Made by a program: the position numbers and the translations under genes. Below, one piece after another: positions 19,137-27,279 of a DNA stretch of 64,000 nt (positions are counted from its first letter, which is position 1; the number at the start of each line of letters is the position of its first letter). Origin of the DNA: Gilliamella sp. App6-5 (GTDB lineage: Bacteria; Pseudomonadota; Gammaproteobacteria; Enterobacterales; Orbaceae); the NCBI RefSeq assembly GCF_001690525.1, contig NZ_LZGT01000038.1, forward strand, positions 102,172-166,171, in the 5' to 3' direction. The notes below the pieces were generated by a model, which saw only the letters and a program-made list of their open reading frames with translations, was not told the origin of the DNA and did not search any database.

Positions 19137-19802
19137 TTAATAATCACTGGTCAAAATTGCATCACCAGAAACAATCGCAATACCAGCACTAGCCCCTAAA
19201 CGCGAAGCCCCCGCTTGAACCATTTTTTCAGCCGTTTGACGATCACGAATACCACCCGATGCCTTAACACCCATCTCATTGCCAACGGTATCACGCATCA
19301 ACTTAACATCCTCAACCGTTGCGCCAGATACACTAAACCCTGTTGAGGTTTTAACAAAAGCAACGCCGATTTGCTTACAGATTTCACAGACTTTAACAAT
19401 TTCGTCTTTAGATAATAAGCAAGTTTCTAAAATCACTTTTAATGGCACAGCGCCACAAGCATTAAAGACCGCCTCTATATCTTGTTTAACCGCATCGAAA
19501 TCATTGCTTTTTAACCAACCTACATTGATAACCATATCGATTTCTTGCGCGCCAGCTTTAACCGCCATTTCAGTTTCAAAGGCTTTAGCGCTAGTCAGCA
19601 TGGCACCAAGTGGAAAGCCAACCACCGCACACACTTTTACATCACTGCCGTTAAGTAAACTTGCCGCTAAAGGCACATAGCCTGAATTTACACAAACCGA
19701 ATAAAAATGATATTGTTTAGCTTCTTCACAAAGCTTACGAATTTGATCTTCCGTCGCATTCATTGCGAGTAAAGTATGATCAATATACTTTGCATAACTC
19801 AT
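19137..19802 (-). CDS. deoC: Deoxyribose-phosphate aldolase DeoC
   Basis: Class I aldolase splitting 2-deoxyribose-5-phosphate into acetaldehyde and glyceraldehyde-3-phosphate, the last step of deoxynucleoside catabolism; cytoplasmic. 221 residues, the short DeoC type. The opening YIDHTLL is the family signature. The Schiff-base Lys is in FVKTSTGFS, and the second active-site Lys is in [11 protein letters not shown]. The substrate-binding Asp lies in EIDMVIN. ATG at 19800-19802 follows AAGGATCTCGTT. It heads deoC-deoR-dxr, and two DeoR-type operators lie 70-120 bases upstream. Confidence 0.97.
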   Translation of the reverse strand: MSYAKYIDHTLLAMNATEDQIRKLCEEAKQYHFYSVCVNSGYVPLAASLLNGSDVKVCAVVGFPLGAMLTSAKAFETEMAVKAGAQEIDMVINVGWLKSNDFDAVKQDIEAVFNACGAVPLKVILETCLLSKDEIVKVCEICKQIGVAFVKTSTGFSVSGATVEDVKLMRDTVGNEMGVKASGGIRDRQTAEKMVQAGASRLGASAGIAIVSGDAILTSDY

Positions 19803-19870
19803 AACGAGATCCTTAAAATGTCTTTGTAATAATGTTTAATTAAATATTGTTAGTATGTAAATAAATAGGG

Positions 19871-19919
19871 ATGTTATAAAAATAACAATTATAGCCAAGT
19901 ACTGTTATTTTTATAACAT
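19871..19919. promoter_or_regulatory. Twin DeoR operators upstream of deoC
   Basis: ATGTTATAAAAATAACA (19871-19887) and its exact reverse complement (19903-19919) form a perfect 17-bp inverted repeat with a 15-base spacer. Each arm is itself a near-palindrome of the form TGTTA-N6-TAACA, matching the E. coli DeoR operator TGTTAGAATTCTAACA at both half-sites. Centres are 31 bp apart, about three helical turns. Confidence 0.85.
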
Positions 19920-19929
19920 TATGGCGTAA

Positions 19930-20098
19930 TTGATTGAAATAGTACAGATAAAAATAGTGTTTAAAAAGTCGCATGTGATTTTGAGGCTTGTGGAAGAGAT
20001 CATTGGAAAACGGTTGAATTTTAGATGTTTTAGACTTTTTGTGAAAGAAATGACATTCATGTCAACGCCTCGTCAAACATTCCTGTTTGGCATGCTGA
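19930..20098. other. Intergenic DNA upstream of the deoC operators
   Basis: A short open frame on the plus strand has no recognisable protein character and no ribosome site. Small hairpins (for example GACATTCATGTC near 20052) continue the degenerate repeat described at 20099-20154. No gene is called. Confidence 0.4.
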
Positions 20099-20154
20099 CC
20101 TCACTTAGTTATCGGCGCACTCTGATGCAGGAATAAGACAAACAAAATAACCTT
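20099..20154 (-). repeat. Degenerate inverted repeat, copy R1
   Basis: Read on the minus strand it matches plus-strand 22635-22690 at 43 of 56 positions without gaps, including the shared TGTTTGTCTT, TTCC and GCCGA blocks. The two copies face each other around the adhesin gene. It overlaps the end of the transposase relic, so part of the frame there may come from the repeat. Confidence 0.6.
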
Positions 20155-20345
20155 GGAACGTTCATTCTTATTGGCTAAAGGAATAAACAGCTTCAACCAG
20201 GCTTTCTTTAGCACTTTATAAATGGTCGGATGACTGACCATAAATATTTAGCTAAATCAATAACGGTTATCTGCTCTTTATGATATAAGCGCCATATCGC
20301 TTGTCTGTGATACGATGTTAGAATACGAAAACGAACATTACCACA
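20101..20345 (-). pseudogene. Relic of an IS481-like transposase N-terminus
   Basis: On the minus strand a frame reads RILTSYHRQAIWRLYHKEQI then TVIDLAKY. It then shifts, and the next frame continues VSHPTIYKVLKKAWLKLF. Together these form a helix-turn-helix of the type at the start of IS481-family transposases (AIWRLYH, LAKYxxVSxPTIYKVLKRA). The DDE catalytic domain is absent. The stretch is truncated and frameshifted, so it is inactive. The family name is from memory of the motif and should be checked. Confidence 0.5.
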
Positions 20346-20538
20346 TTGAGCCATCCACAGCCGTGGAAGCAATTAAATTTAGAATGAAACAACAAGACCG
20401 GTAAAAGACCTTTCCCAAGCAATTGGACGACCAAATCGAGTTTATGAAATATTAAACGACAAACGTAAATTAACGCGACCAATGATTAAAAGATTTAATC
20501 ATCTGCTTAATATTTCACTTGATAGCTTAATCCATTAA
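20315..20538 (+). pseudogene. Frameshifted higA-type antitoxin remnant
   Basis: The first frame reads YENEHYHIEPSTAVEAIKF then RMKQQD before a stop. The next frame continues VKDLSQAIGRPNRVYEIL then NDKRKLTRPMIKRFNHLL and ends LDSLIH. This matches the C-terminal two thirds of HigA-family antitoxins, including the Xre-type helix-turn-helix. A one-base loss near 20403 breaks it, and the N-terminal third is missing, replaced by the transposase relic. No higB toxin gene is adjacent. CCTC-GCTT-GAGG plus T-rich DNA at 20548-20566 looks like its old terminator. Confidence 0.6.
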
Positions 20539-20731
20539 CCAAAATCCCTCGCTTGAGGAATTTTTAAAAGAGCCCTGTGCTTATTTTTGTGAACGTTGTT
20601 GTTAATATAGGGCATTATATTGCTTTTAGCCGCAACAAGCGCAAGCCAATGGGAAGCCCAAACTGAGCAGGGCTTATTTCTTTGTTATATTACCCTCTAT
20701 TTGTTCCATAAGCCCCCCCCCCACGTCCTAA
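20539..20731. other. Intergenic region with short repeats and a C10 tract
   Basis: It contains AAGCCC...GGGCTT (20644-20670) followed by T-rich DNA, a possible terminator. A run of ten C residues lies at 20713-20722, just after the adhesin stop codon. The run is outside the coding frame, so it cannot switch that gene by slippage. Confidence 0.45.
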
Positions 20732-22318
20732 CTAAGGAGTAGTGCAAACACCAACACTTGTGACAGAGCCGCGGTATCTGTAGACATAACCACTATTCGA
20801 GTTGACATCAAAATAAGTATCATATACCGAATCACTCGTCCAGTAGCCAGAGAAATAGCGGAAGCCCGCATCGGCGTACTGGCCTATGGTACCCCACTCC
20901 GAGAAAAACCCTGCACCTATATGACGCCGGTAATCAGGAGTACCTGACGACGGCGTGGCACCATCTATCCCTTCTACACATGGGAATCCATTATTATCCT
21001 GTACACCACATTTCGCATTGGTTAAATCCCTTATCCTAGGTAGACGATAGCCCAAACTACTACACCATTTTGCTAGACCTGAAGGCGTATCCTTTTTATC
21101 AGCCCGATTGACAAACCACTGCCTCAACTCAAATCCATACTTGACAACCACATTATCACGACTATCCTTACCCTCTAACTCAAAGATCTGCGGTAAACTA
21201 GGTATACTAAGTGGACTAGGATTAGCTGACTGTATCCGAGCGCTATCCGCCCTAGGACCTCTTAACGTTACCCGTGTTACATACTGGGATTTATCAGAAA
21301 TCCAATAATCATTATCGTTTGGTTTTCCCCATGTGACAGTAGCAGTTATCCCACCATGAGAAACCGAAGACCACGTCAACTGACTTGCATCAACCCCAGC
21401 TATATCTAAATCAAAAAATAATCCATCAGCACCCGTAGTAGGGAAATTAAGTCCATAAGATGGCAAACTTGTTGACTGAACTAAAAAACCCTTATAACCA
21501 TTCCACATGTTAGCTGAACCATCCATCTGAAAACGATTCGGCCTTGCGTAACAAACTTTAGGCGGTGAATTTGGATTGATATAATACGTCACTGTTTGAT
21601 TACTAAAATAGTTTGTATTAGGTACCCCGTACAGTGTTTCCAAACGCGCCCCCCCATAACTTCTTAATATCACTTTATAAGGCGCCTTACATAGATCTAA
21701 TGAATCACGACGACTTACTGTATCGCCTTTATTATCAGTAAAACTTACCGATATACTCCCTATTGCCGTAACACCATTAGTACCCTGACCATCACCATCA
21801 TCATCCCCCCAATTACCTTGAGTAATTAAGTCGCTTAAACTCACTGTATTTACCCCCAGTGGTAGCGCCATGTGTATATCATCAAAAGTACTTCCATTTG
21901 TTATCAGTATCGGATTGGTTGCACTTGAAGTATTGGATGAAGGGGTGATCTTTGTACCATCCGGCAACTTGATAGCTAATAAATCATCATTTGAAGTCAC
22001 CTTAGTTCGACCTCCATCAAACGTTAAATAAGGCGCACTGCCCTCAATTGCCCTTGTGGTTTTTGCCGATAGCGCCTGTGTATAAAACGAACACGGCAAT
22101 AACAACAACGGCGTAAAGATCAATGAATACCTTGATAAGAACAATAAAAACTTACACCTAGACCTCGACGACAGCCCTACCGATAAACACGGCAAGTTCG
22201 CTACGCGAAATGACTTCGGTAATAAAGATAAGAATTGAGTCAGTTTCTGACTATGGTGAAATTGAAAAAGATTTAGGGAGGAGGTTTGGCAGGTAAGATG
22301 CCATGCATGGTGACGCAT
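20732..22318 (-). CDS. Secreted adhesin-like protein with C-terminal DUF823/invasin-type domain (ZirS/ZirU-like)
   Basis: 528 residues. A long N-region of about 56 residues precedes a hydrophobic core (about 57-77) and a cleavage-like ALSA at 82-85, giving an extended signal sequence. The mature part is Asn, Asp, Ser and Gly rich. The C-terminal half has paired cysteines and WCSSLGYRLPRIRDLTNAKC and then FFSEWGTIGQYADAGFRYFS. These resemble the adhesion domain (DUF823, invasin C-terminal type) of Salmonella ZirS/ZirU exoproteins. There is no beta-barrel or LysM domain, so it would need a partner transporter, which is not in the window. The ATG at 22318 follows AGGACA. It lies in an accessory region between inverted repeats. 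Confidence 0.7.
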   Translation of the reverse strand: MRHHAWHLTCQTSSLNLFQFHHSQKLTQFLSLLPKSFRVANLPCLSVGLSSRSRCKFLLFLSRYSLIFTPLLLLPCSFYTQALSAKTTRAIEGSAPYLTFDGGRTKVTSNDDLLAIKLPDGTKITPSSNTSSATNPILITNGSTFDDIHMALPLGVNTVSLSDLITQGNWGDDDGDGQGTNGVTAIGSISVSFTDNKGDTVSRRDSLDLCKAPYKVILRSYGGARLETLYGVPNTNYFSNQTVTYYINPNSPPKVCYARPNRFQMDGSANMWNGYKGFLVQSTSLPSYGLNFPTTGADGLFFDLDIAGVDASQLTWSSVSHGGITATVTWGKPNDNDYWISDKSQYVTRVTLRGPRADSARIQSANPSPLSIPSLPQIFELEGKDSRDNVVVKYGFELRQWFVNRADKKDTPSGLAKWCSSLGYRLPRIRDLTNAKCGVQDNNGFPCVEGIDGATPSSGTPDYRRHIGAGFFSEWGTIGQYADAGFRYFSGYWTSDSVYDTYFDVNSNSGYVYRYRGSVTSVGVCTTP

Positions 22319-22634
22319 TTTGATTGTCCTGTTAATTAATTATTTGTTTTTTTTGTAATTAACCACTCAACTAATGAGCTTTCCTTGCTTTAAAAGGATT
22401 CAAATTATAACAAGTTGATTAATAATTCGCTAGTTTTTTTGTTAAATTTTTGTAAATCTTTGTTAATTGAGTAAAGTTGAGCTTTTGGTGGCGTATTTTG
22501 GATAATGGTTTTGGTGGTATTTTTTGAATAAAAAAACCAATAAAAAATTTAATAAAATCAATATTTTTCTTGGCCACTTTTTGGATGTGATTTCATTGCT
22601 TTTTAACACAAAAACAACTCACAAAAAAACACCA
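22319..22634. other. AT-rich upstream region of the adhesin gene
   Basis: Contains the adhesin promoter region. A 78-codon open frame on the plus strand (22524-22760) has no protein-like character and runs into the GC-richer repeat; it is not called. Confidence 0.45.
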
Positions 22635-22690
22635 AAGGCTATGCTGTTTGTCTTGTTCCGGCGTCAGAATGTGCCGACAACAGAGCGAGT
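22635..22690 (+). repeat. Degenerate inverted repeat, copy R2
   Basis: Partner of R1 (20099-20154), in opposite orientation with 43 of 56 bases identical. It opens the GC-richer block that extends to about 22925. Confidence 0.6.
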
Positions 22691-22925
22691 TTGTGCTGCG
22701 TCGGACAAATTTGTCTGGAACAAATTTGAACATCAGAGCATAGCGAAGATGACCTCGTAGAGGCGAGTATCAGGATGATACGAATCTCACAAACGGTGCG
22801 TTAAGACCGAGCAACGGCGGCGAGTAGCCGTAGGCAACATTCTGCAGCCAAAGCGTGGGATTGCAAAGGGAATTCGCTCTAATTCCCTTTGCTCGGACGT
22901 GGTCACTGTAGCTATTTTATTCACC
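22691..22925. other. GC-richer structured intergenic block
   Basis: Base composition is clearly higher in GC than the flanking DNA. It contains the palindrome GACAAATTTGTC (22704-22715), a perfect 12-bp hairpin GCAAAGGGAATT / AATTCCCTTTGC with a six-base loop (22863-22892), and ACGGC...GCCGT near 22814-22831. There is no long coding frame. It could be a repeat element, a structured RNA or the scar of a mobile element; I do not recognise it. Confidence 0.4.
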
Positions 22926-23154
22926 AAAGGTCAAAACGTCCGAAACCTTTCCGTACTATATATACCAATTAACTCGGCAATACTGAGTGGTAACAAAGAG
23001 TAACCTATCCAACTTAGGTGATTTGTGATAAAACATCTGATGATATTTAAAAGATTATGTTAATAATGAAAAGTAAACACACGTCATTTTCTGACATACA
23101 TATTTTAAACATAAAAATCAAATAATTGTTAAACAAGAATGATGGGAAAAGGAA

Positions 23155-24033
23155 ATGATAGATATAAAAATTTTACGTTATTTTCTTGCTCTTGCTAAAG
23201 AAGAAAGTATTACCGCTGCTGCTAACCATTTGCATCTAACTCAACCTACCTTATCTCGTCAGTTGATGCAGCTTGAACAAACACTTGGCACCCCCCTATT
23301 TATTCGTGGCAGTAGGCGAATTACCTTGACCGATGAAGGAATACGATTACGTAAACGAGCCGAGGAGATACTGGAACTTGTGCATAAAACAGAAGAAGAG
23401 TTTCAAGCACCAAACGAAAGTATTTGTGGTGATATTTATATTGGTTGTGGTGAAACTGATGCAATGAAGTGGGTGGTGAATGTGATTAAATCAATGCAAG
23501 AGGTTTACCCACACATCCGCATCCATATTTATAGTGGTAATGCAAATGATGTCACCGAACGTATTGATAAGGGATTACTTGATTTTGGTGTGTTAATTGA
23601 ACCGACTCATCTAACAAAATATGAATCATTGAGCCTTCCTCAACAAGATACATGGGGAGTATTAATGAGAAAAGATTGTGCGTTGGCAAACCTTGAGGTC
23701 ATTTCTCCATCTGATTTATGGTCATTACCACTGATTGTTTCCCAACAAAAATATGTTAGTGATAGCATTGAACAATGGTTTAAACGAAACTATGAAAAAT
23801 TAAATATTATTGCAACATATAACTTAATATTTAATGCAGCTTTAATGGTTGAACAACATATCGGATATGCCTTGTGTTTAGATAAACTCATTAATACAGC
23901 GGGCGATAACCCGCTTTGTTTTAGACCTTTATATCCAAAATTAAAAGTAGATGTGAATATTGTCTGGAAAAAATATCATATATTTTCTAAAGCTGCTGAA
24001 CTGTTTTTAAAACAGCTAAAAGAACATTTTTGA
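23155..24033 (+). CDS. LysR-family transcriptional regulator
   Basis: 292 residues. The N-terminal winged helix-turn-helix reads LRYFLALAKEESITAAANHL then HLTQPTLSRQLMQLEQTLGT and PLFIRGSRRITLTDEG, typical of the family. The remainder is the effector-binding domain with GDIYIGCGETDAMKW near residue 92. AAAAGG precedes the ATG. It lies next to the minus-strand hydrolase and NepI-like exporter genes and probably regulates them; the 18-bp palindrome upstream of the exporter is a candidate site. The effector is unknown. The hydrolase-side terminator at 24066-24095 may serve both genes. Confidence 0.9.
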   Translation: MIDIKILRYFLALAKEESITAAANHLHLTQPTLSRQLMQLEQTLGTPLFIRGSRRITLTDEGIRLRKRAEEILELVHKTEEEFQAPNESICGDIYIGCGETDAMKWVVNVIKSMQEVYPHIRIHIYSGNANDVTERIDKGLLDFGVLIEPTHLTKYESLSLPQQDTWGVLMRKDCALANLEVISPSDLWSLPLIVSQQKYVSDSIEQWFKRNYEKLNIIATYNLIFNAALMVEQHIGYALCLDKLINTAGDNPLCFRPLYPKLKVDVNIVWKKYHIFSKAAELFLKQLKEHF

Positions 24034-24065
24034 TATTCTTCTGCCATTTTATAATGATGAGTAAA

Positions 24066-24095
24066 AAAGGGAGCACCGTAATTCTGACTCCCTTT
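24066..24095 (-). terminator. Terminator after the alpha/beta hydrolase gene
   Basis: AAAGGGAG pairs with CTCCCTTT around a 14-base loop. On the minus strand it is followed by TTT and T-rich DNA. It may also end the convergent LysR transcript. Confidence 0.7.
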
Positions 24096-24128
24096 GCTGT
24101 GGAACAACATTGCATTAAAAATTAATCG

Positions 24129-25199
24129 CTATTTTAAATGCGTTTTAAAAAAGGTTGTTAATTTATCAAAAGGGATTAAATCGATGCGATCATAAAGATC
24201 AACATGCCCAGCTCCTTTTACATAATAGAGTTCTTTTGGTTCTATTGCACGGTTATAAGCATCTTCACTGAACTCTTTAGAATGAGCCTGATCACCTGTG
24301 ATAAATAACATTGGTCGTGGTGAAATGGTTTCAATATCGTTAAATGGATAAAAGTTCATAAATTTTACATTACTGGTTAATGTTGGGTGAGTCGTTAGTT
24401 CTGGCGTTGAACTGGCTGGGGTATATTCACCACGAGGCGTACGATAAAAATCGTAAAATTCATGAGCAATTGGACCATCTTCGGGTTTGAGTTGCCCTTT
24501 ATTGACCGTACCACTTGTATATAATGTCTGCCCCCCAGTAAATTCAACATAACGTTGTTCTGCCGCTTGTTTAATGATCTGTTTACGCTGTTCAAGTGTT
24601 AACGAATGGTGAAGAGCATTGCGATTGGCCGAACCCATATCGTACATACTTACCGTCGCAATGGCTTTTAAACGTGGATCAATTTTAGCGGCACTAATAA
24701 CAAAACTGCCGCTACCACAAACACCAATTACGCCAATATTATGACTATCCACAAAAGTTTGAGTACCTAAATAATCAACTGCTGCACTGAAATCTTCTGC
24801 ATACATATCGGGCAATACAACATTACGTGGCTGTCCCTCACTTTCGCCCCAAAAGGATAAGTCAATAGCTAATGTAATAAAGCCTTGTTCAGCCATTTTT
24901 GTCGCATATAAATTGGCACTTTGTTCTTTAACCGCACCCATTGGATGTCCAACAATAATGGCTGGATATTTGTTTTTGGCATCAAGCGTTTTAGGCATAA
25001 ATAGGTTTCCAACCACACTCATTTTATATTGATTGAGAAAACTAACTTTTTGCATAGTGACATTATCGCTTTGATAAAAATTATTCGCATTGTTAGACAT
25101 ATCGGCTCCCATTACTGATGGTGATAAAAATAACCCAAAAAGACTTAAAAAGACAATTAAAGCAGTACTATCTTTGAAATAAAATAACCCCTTTTTCAT
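24129..25199 (-). CDS. Exported alpha/beta hydrolase (YcjY / dienelactone-hydrolase-like)
   Basis: 356 residues with an N-terminal signal peptide (MKKGLFYF, hydrophobic core, cleavage near VMGA), so probably periplasmic. The alpha/beta hydrolase fold is visible: PAIIVGHPMGAVKEQ (oxyanion region), the nucleophile elbow GVIGVCGSGSFVISAAK, the acid region MLFITGDQAHS, and the catalytic His in GAGHVDLYDR. In the elbow either Cys (GVCGS) or Ser (CGSGS) could be the nucleophile. The substrate is unknown. It is downstream of the NepI-like exporter gene with a 63-base gap, likely one transcript. Confidence 0.8.
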   Translation of the reverse strand: MKKGLFYFKDSTALIVFLSLFGLFLSPSVMGADMSNNANNFYQSDNVTMQKVSFLNQYKMSVVGNLFMPKTLDAKNKYPAIIVGHPMGAVKEQSANLYATKMAEQGFITLAIDLSFWGESEGQPRNVVLPDMYAEDFSAAVDYLGTQTFVDSHNIGVIGVCGSGSFVISAAKIDPRLKAIATVSMYDMGSANRNALHHSLTLEQRKQIIKQAAEQRYVEFTGGQTLYTSGTVNKGQLKPEDGPIAHEFYDFYRTPRGEYTPASSTPELTTHPTLTSNVKFMNFYPFNDIETISPRPMLFITGDQAHSKEFSEDAYNRAIEPKELYYVKGAGHVDLYDRIDLIPFDKLTTFFKTHLK

Positions 25200-25262
25200 T
25201 AATGTGATCCTTTTAATAAGTGAATATTAATTTAATATTTTCAATCAATTGTAAAAAAATTA

Positions 25263-26468
25263 CTATGCAATAGGACGTCCTGTTACACGAATAAATAACC
25301 AAAAGCTGAGTTTAATTAATATCAAGGCACATAAAAAAATTAGTGCAGAACTAAAAAATATACCTTGCATCCCCTTATGATCAAAAATGAAGCCTCCCAT
25401 TGCCGCTGCCAATCCGATAGAAAACTGAATCGCCGCAACAGATAATCCGCCCATCATTTCGGCTTTATCAGCAAGTGTACGTACAATCCAAGTAGACCAA
25501 CCTACCGGAATAAAACCAAACATCAATCCCCAAGCAACAATAAGTAACATATTGAATGTTATATTGTTATTTATGAACATTAAAATAATAGCAAGCATTA
25601 ATAAAATAAAATGAACGACTATCATCGTTTTTTTAAATTGTTTGCCCATCACAAAACCGGCAATAAGGGTACCAATACAGTTAGCAATACCAAATAGAAG
25701 CAAAAGCGTAGAGAGGGTATTTGTTTGTAAGGCAAGATTATGTTCTAAAAATGGTCTTAAATATGTAAAAAATATGTGATATCCCCCATAACTAAATATT
25801 GTGGCTACTATTCCTATCGTTATCCAGCTTTGTTTTAAGAGAAAAAACATATTTTTAAAACTATTACCTTGCTGTGCAGGTAAAGTAGGTAATGCAATAA
25901 ATTGCCAAATAAAGGCAATAGCGCCCAGTAATGCCGATAGCAAAAAAATATTTCGCCAACCAATCAGATTGCCTAAATAGCTTGCTAATGGTAGTGAAAT
26001 AATTGTTGCCACTGAGACACCGGCATAGATAATACTTAATGCACGAGATAGATCTTTTGTCGGTACAAGTTGTAGCGTTACCGCTGAGGCCATAGACCAA
26101 AAGCCACCAACACATATCCCCAATATGCTGCGCCCCATCAATAGCATGATATAATTAGGTGTAAATGCGACTAATATATTGGCGCTCACCAATAAAATAG
26201 AAAGCGTTAATAACACTAATCGTCTATTTATTTTGTTTGTTAGTGGCGCCAGTGTCAAACTTGCAATAACAGCAAAAATACCCACAGCGGTAACCGTTTG
26301 ACCTGCCATTCCTTCAGTAATATGTAATGTTTGAGCAATAGGCGTTAACAAACTGATAGGAATAAACTCAGCCGAAATAAGACTGGTTACCCCCATAAAT
26401 AATGAAAAAACAGCAGACCAATGGGATGCTTTTTCTGGTTCTGCCTGACACGATAATAGTGTTTTCAT
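25263..26468 (-). CDS. Major facilitator superfamily exporter, NepI-like
   Basis: 401 residues with about twelve hydrophobic segments. Closest in style to E. coli NepI, a purine ribonucleoside efflux pump of the DHA1 family: HWSAVFSLF near the start, EFIPISLLTPIAQ, GRSILGICVGGFWSMASAVTL (drug-efflux motif region), YLGNLIGWRNIFL and FIPVGWSTWIVRTLADKAE all have direct NepI counterparts. The substrate cannot be deduced. It precedes the hydrolase gene, and the LysR regulator is nearby in the opposite orientation. Confidence 0.85.
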   Translation of the reverse strand: MKTLLSCQAEPEKASHWSAVFSLFMGVTSLISAEFIPISLLTPIAQTLHITEGMAGQTVTAVGIFAVIASLTLAPLTNKINRRLVLLTLSILLVSANILVAFTPNYIMLLMGRSILGICVGGFWSMASAVTLQLVPTKDLSRALSIIYAGVSVATIISLPLASYLGNLIGWRNIFLLSALLGAIAFIWQFIALPTLPAQQGNSFKNMFFLLKQSWITIGIVATIFSYGGYHIFFTYLRPFLEHNLALQTNTLSTLLLLFGIANCIGTLIAGFVMGKQFKKTMIVVHFILLMLAIILMFINNNITFNMLLIVAWGLMFGFIPVGWSTWIVRTLADKAEMMGGLSVAAIQFSIGLAAAMGGFIFDHKGMQGIFFSSALIFLCALILIKLSFWLFIRVTGRPIA

Positions 26469-26864
26469 GACATAAAGTACCTTTTATTCAACTAGCTCCA
26501 TAGCGGCATTAACGTTGGATTCTTGGCTAGTAAGTGCCTTTAAACCAAAGCGCCAACTTATCTATATAGATAAGATAAGAGCGGATAACACAAGCAGAAA
26601 TAGTTTAAATAGCTAACTTCAAAAAAGTATAGGCACTTTATCAATCCATGTAAAATACTTATATTTTATAGTTACATATGCCTTAAAAGCATGGAGTATA
26701 TGCTAGTTTTGTTGAGGATAATTAGATTGTTTTTTTGTTGAATAATAGTAAAAAAGTAAATATCACATCTGTCTATCTTACATTTTTAAATGCTTTTTTA
26801 CCGTTATCATTGGGGGAGGACTTTCTAGATTTTTTAAATGGGCTATTTTTAAAGGTAGTAATAG
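26469..26864. other. Intergenic region, exporter / HEPN module
   Basis: Nearly 400 AT-rich bases. It holds the 18-bp palindrome at 26557-26574 and the exporter promoter. The rest shows no gene, RNA or repeat. Confidence 0.5.
26557..26574. promoter_or_regulatory. Perfect 18-bp palindrome upstream of the exporter gene
   Basis: CTTATCTATATAGATAAG is a perfect inverted repeat about 90 bases before the exporter start. Such sites are typical of dimeric regulators. The LysR protein encoded two genes away is the obvious candidate, by inference. Confidence 0.6.
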
Positions 26865-27266
26865 TTAAGAGTTTGGCGCTGAATCATTTGATAAAGGTAT
26901 AAATTCTTCTATATCTTGTATAAATTTTCTAGCTTTAGCTATACTAAGTTCGGCTTCTTTTTTGTCTAATGTTTCTTGTAAATGGTAATCACATTTAATT
27001 CTAAGTGCTTTTTGCTCTAACAATCTTGCCCTTAAAGAAATTAATTTCATTCTTGGAATGGCTTCATCTTTACCCGGAGCTGCTAAATAATCGGTCACAC
27101 TTTTATGAGATGGTTCATCTTTAGGTAATCTAAAATTGATTGAAGATAAGATAGCATGGTAACAACTATAATACGCTCTAGCAATTGCATTACGATAACC
27201 GATTTCATCATTTCGTTTTAATGAATCTTCAGCAAAAGAGAGAAAGTCTTTGCAGTTTACTGACAC
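26865..27266 (-). CDS. HEPN-domain protein (second gene of a two-gene module)
   Basis: 133 residues, all helical. Residues about 22-42 read RNAIARAYYSCYHAILSSIN, the hallmark helix of HEPN proteins. Near residue 89 RIKCDYHL supplies an R-X5-H pair at the usual HEPN catalytic site, followed by the acidic last helix ELSIAKARKFIQDIEEFI. The start is GTG at 27266, chosen because GGAGG lies nine bases upstream. It begins 13 bases after the stop of the TPR-like gene, so the two are one operon. The family is often a toxin RNase or a nucleic-acid accessory; activity here is inference. Confidence 0.75.
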   Translation of the reverse strand: MSVNCKDFLSFAEDSLKRNDEIGYRNAIARAYYSCYHAILSSINFRLPKDEPSHKSVTDYLAAPGKDEAIPRMKLISLRARLLEQKALRIKCDYHLQETLDKKEAELSIAKARKFIQDIEEFIPLSNDSAPNS

Positions 27267-27279
27267 TTACTTTCGCCTC

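Noticed and set aside
19279..19680. 133-codon open frame antisense to deoC
   Set aside because: It lies wholly inside deoC, has no ribosome site and has shadow-type composition rich in Ser, Thr and Ala.
19930..20136. 68-codon frame upstream of the deoC operators
   Set aside because: It has no recognisable motif or ribosome site and overlaps repeat R1 and the transposase relic on the other strand.
20713..20722. C10 tract as a phase-variation switch for the adhesin
   Set aside because: The tract lies after the adhesin stop codon, so slippage would not change the reading frame.
22524..22760. 78-codon frame upstream of the LysR gene
   Set aside because: It is Lys and Asn rich, has no ribosome site and runs into the degenerate repeat R2; its LFVLF similarity to the transposase relic comes from the shared repeat.
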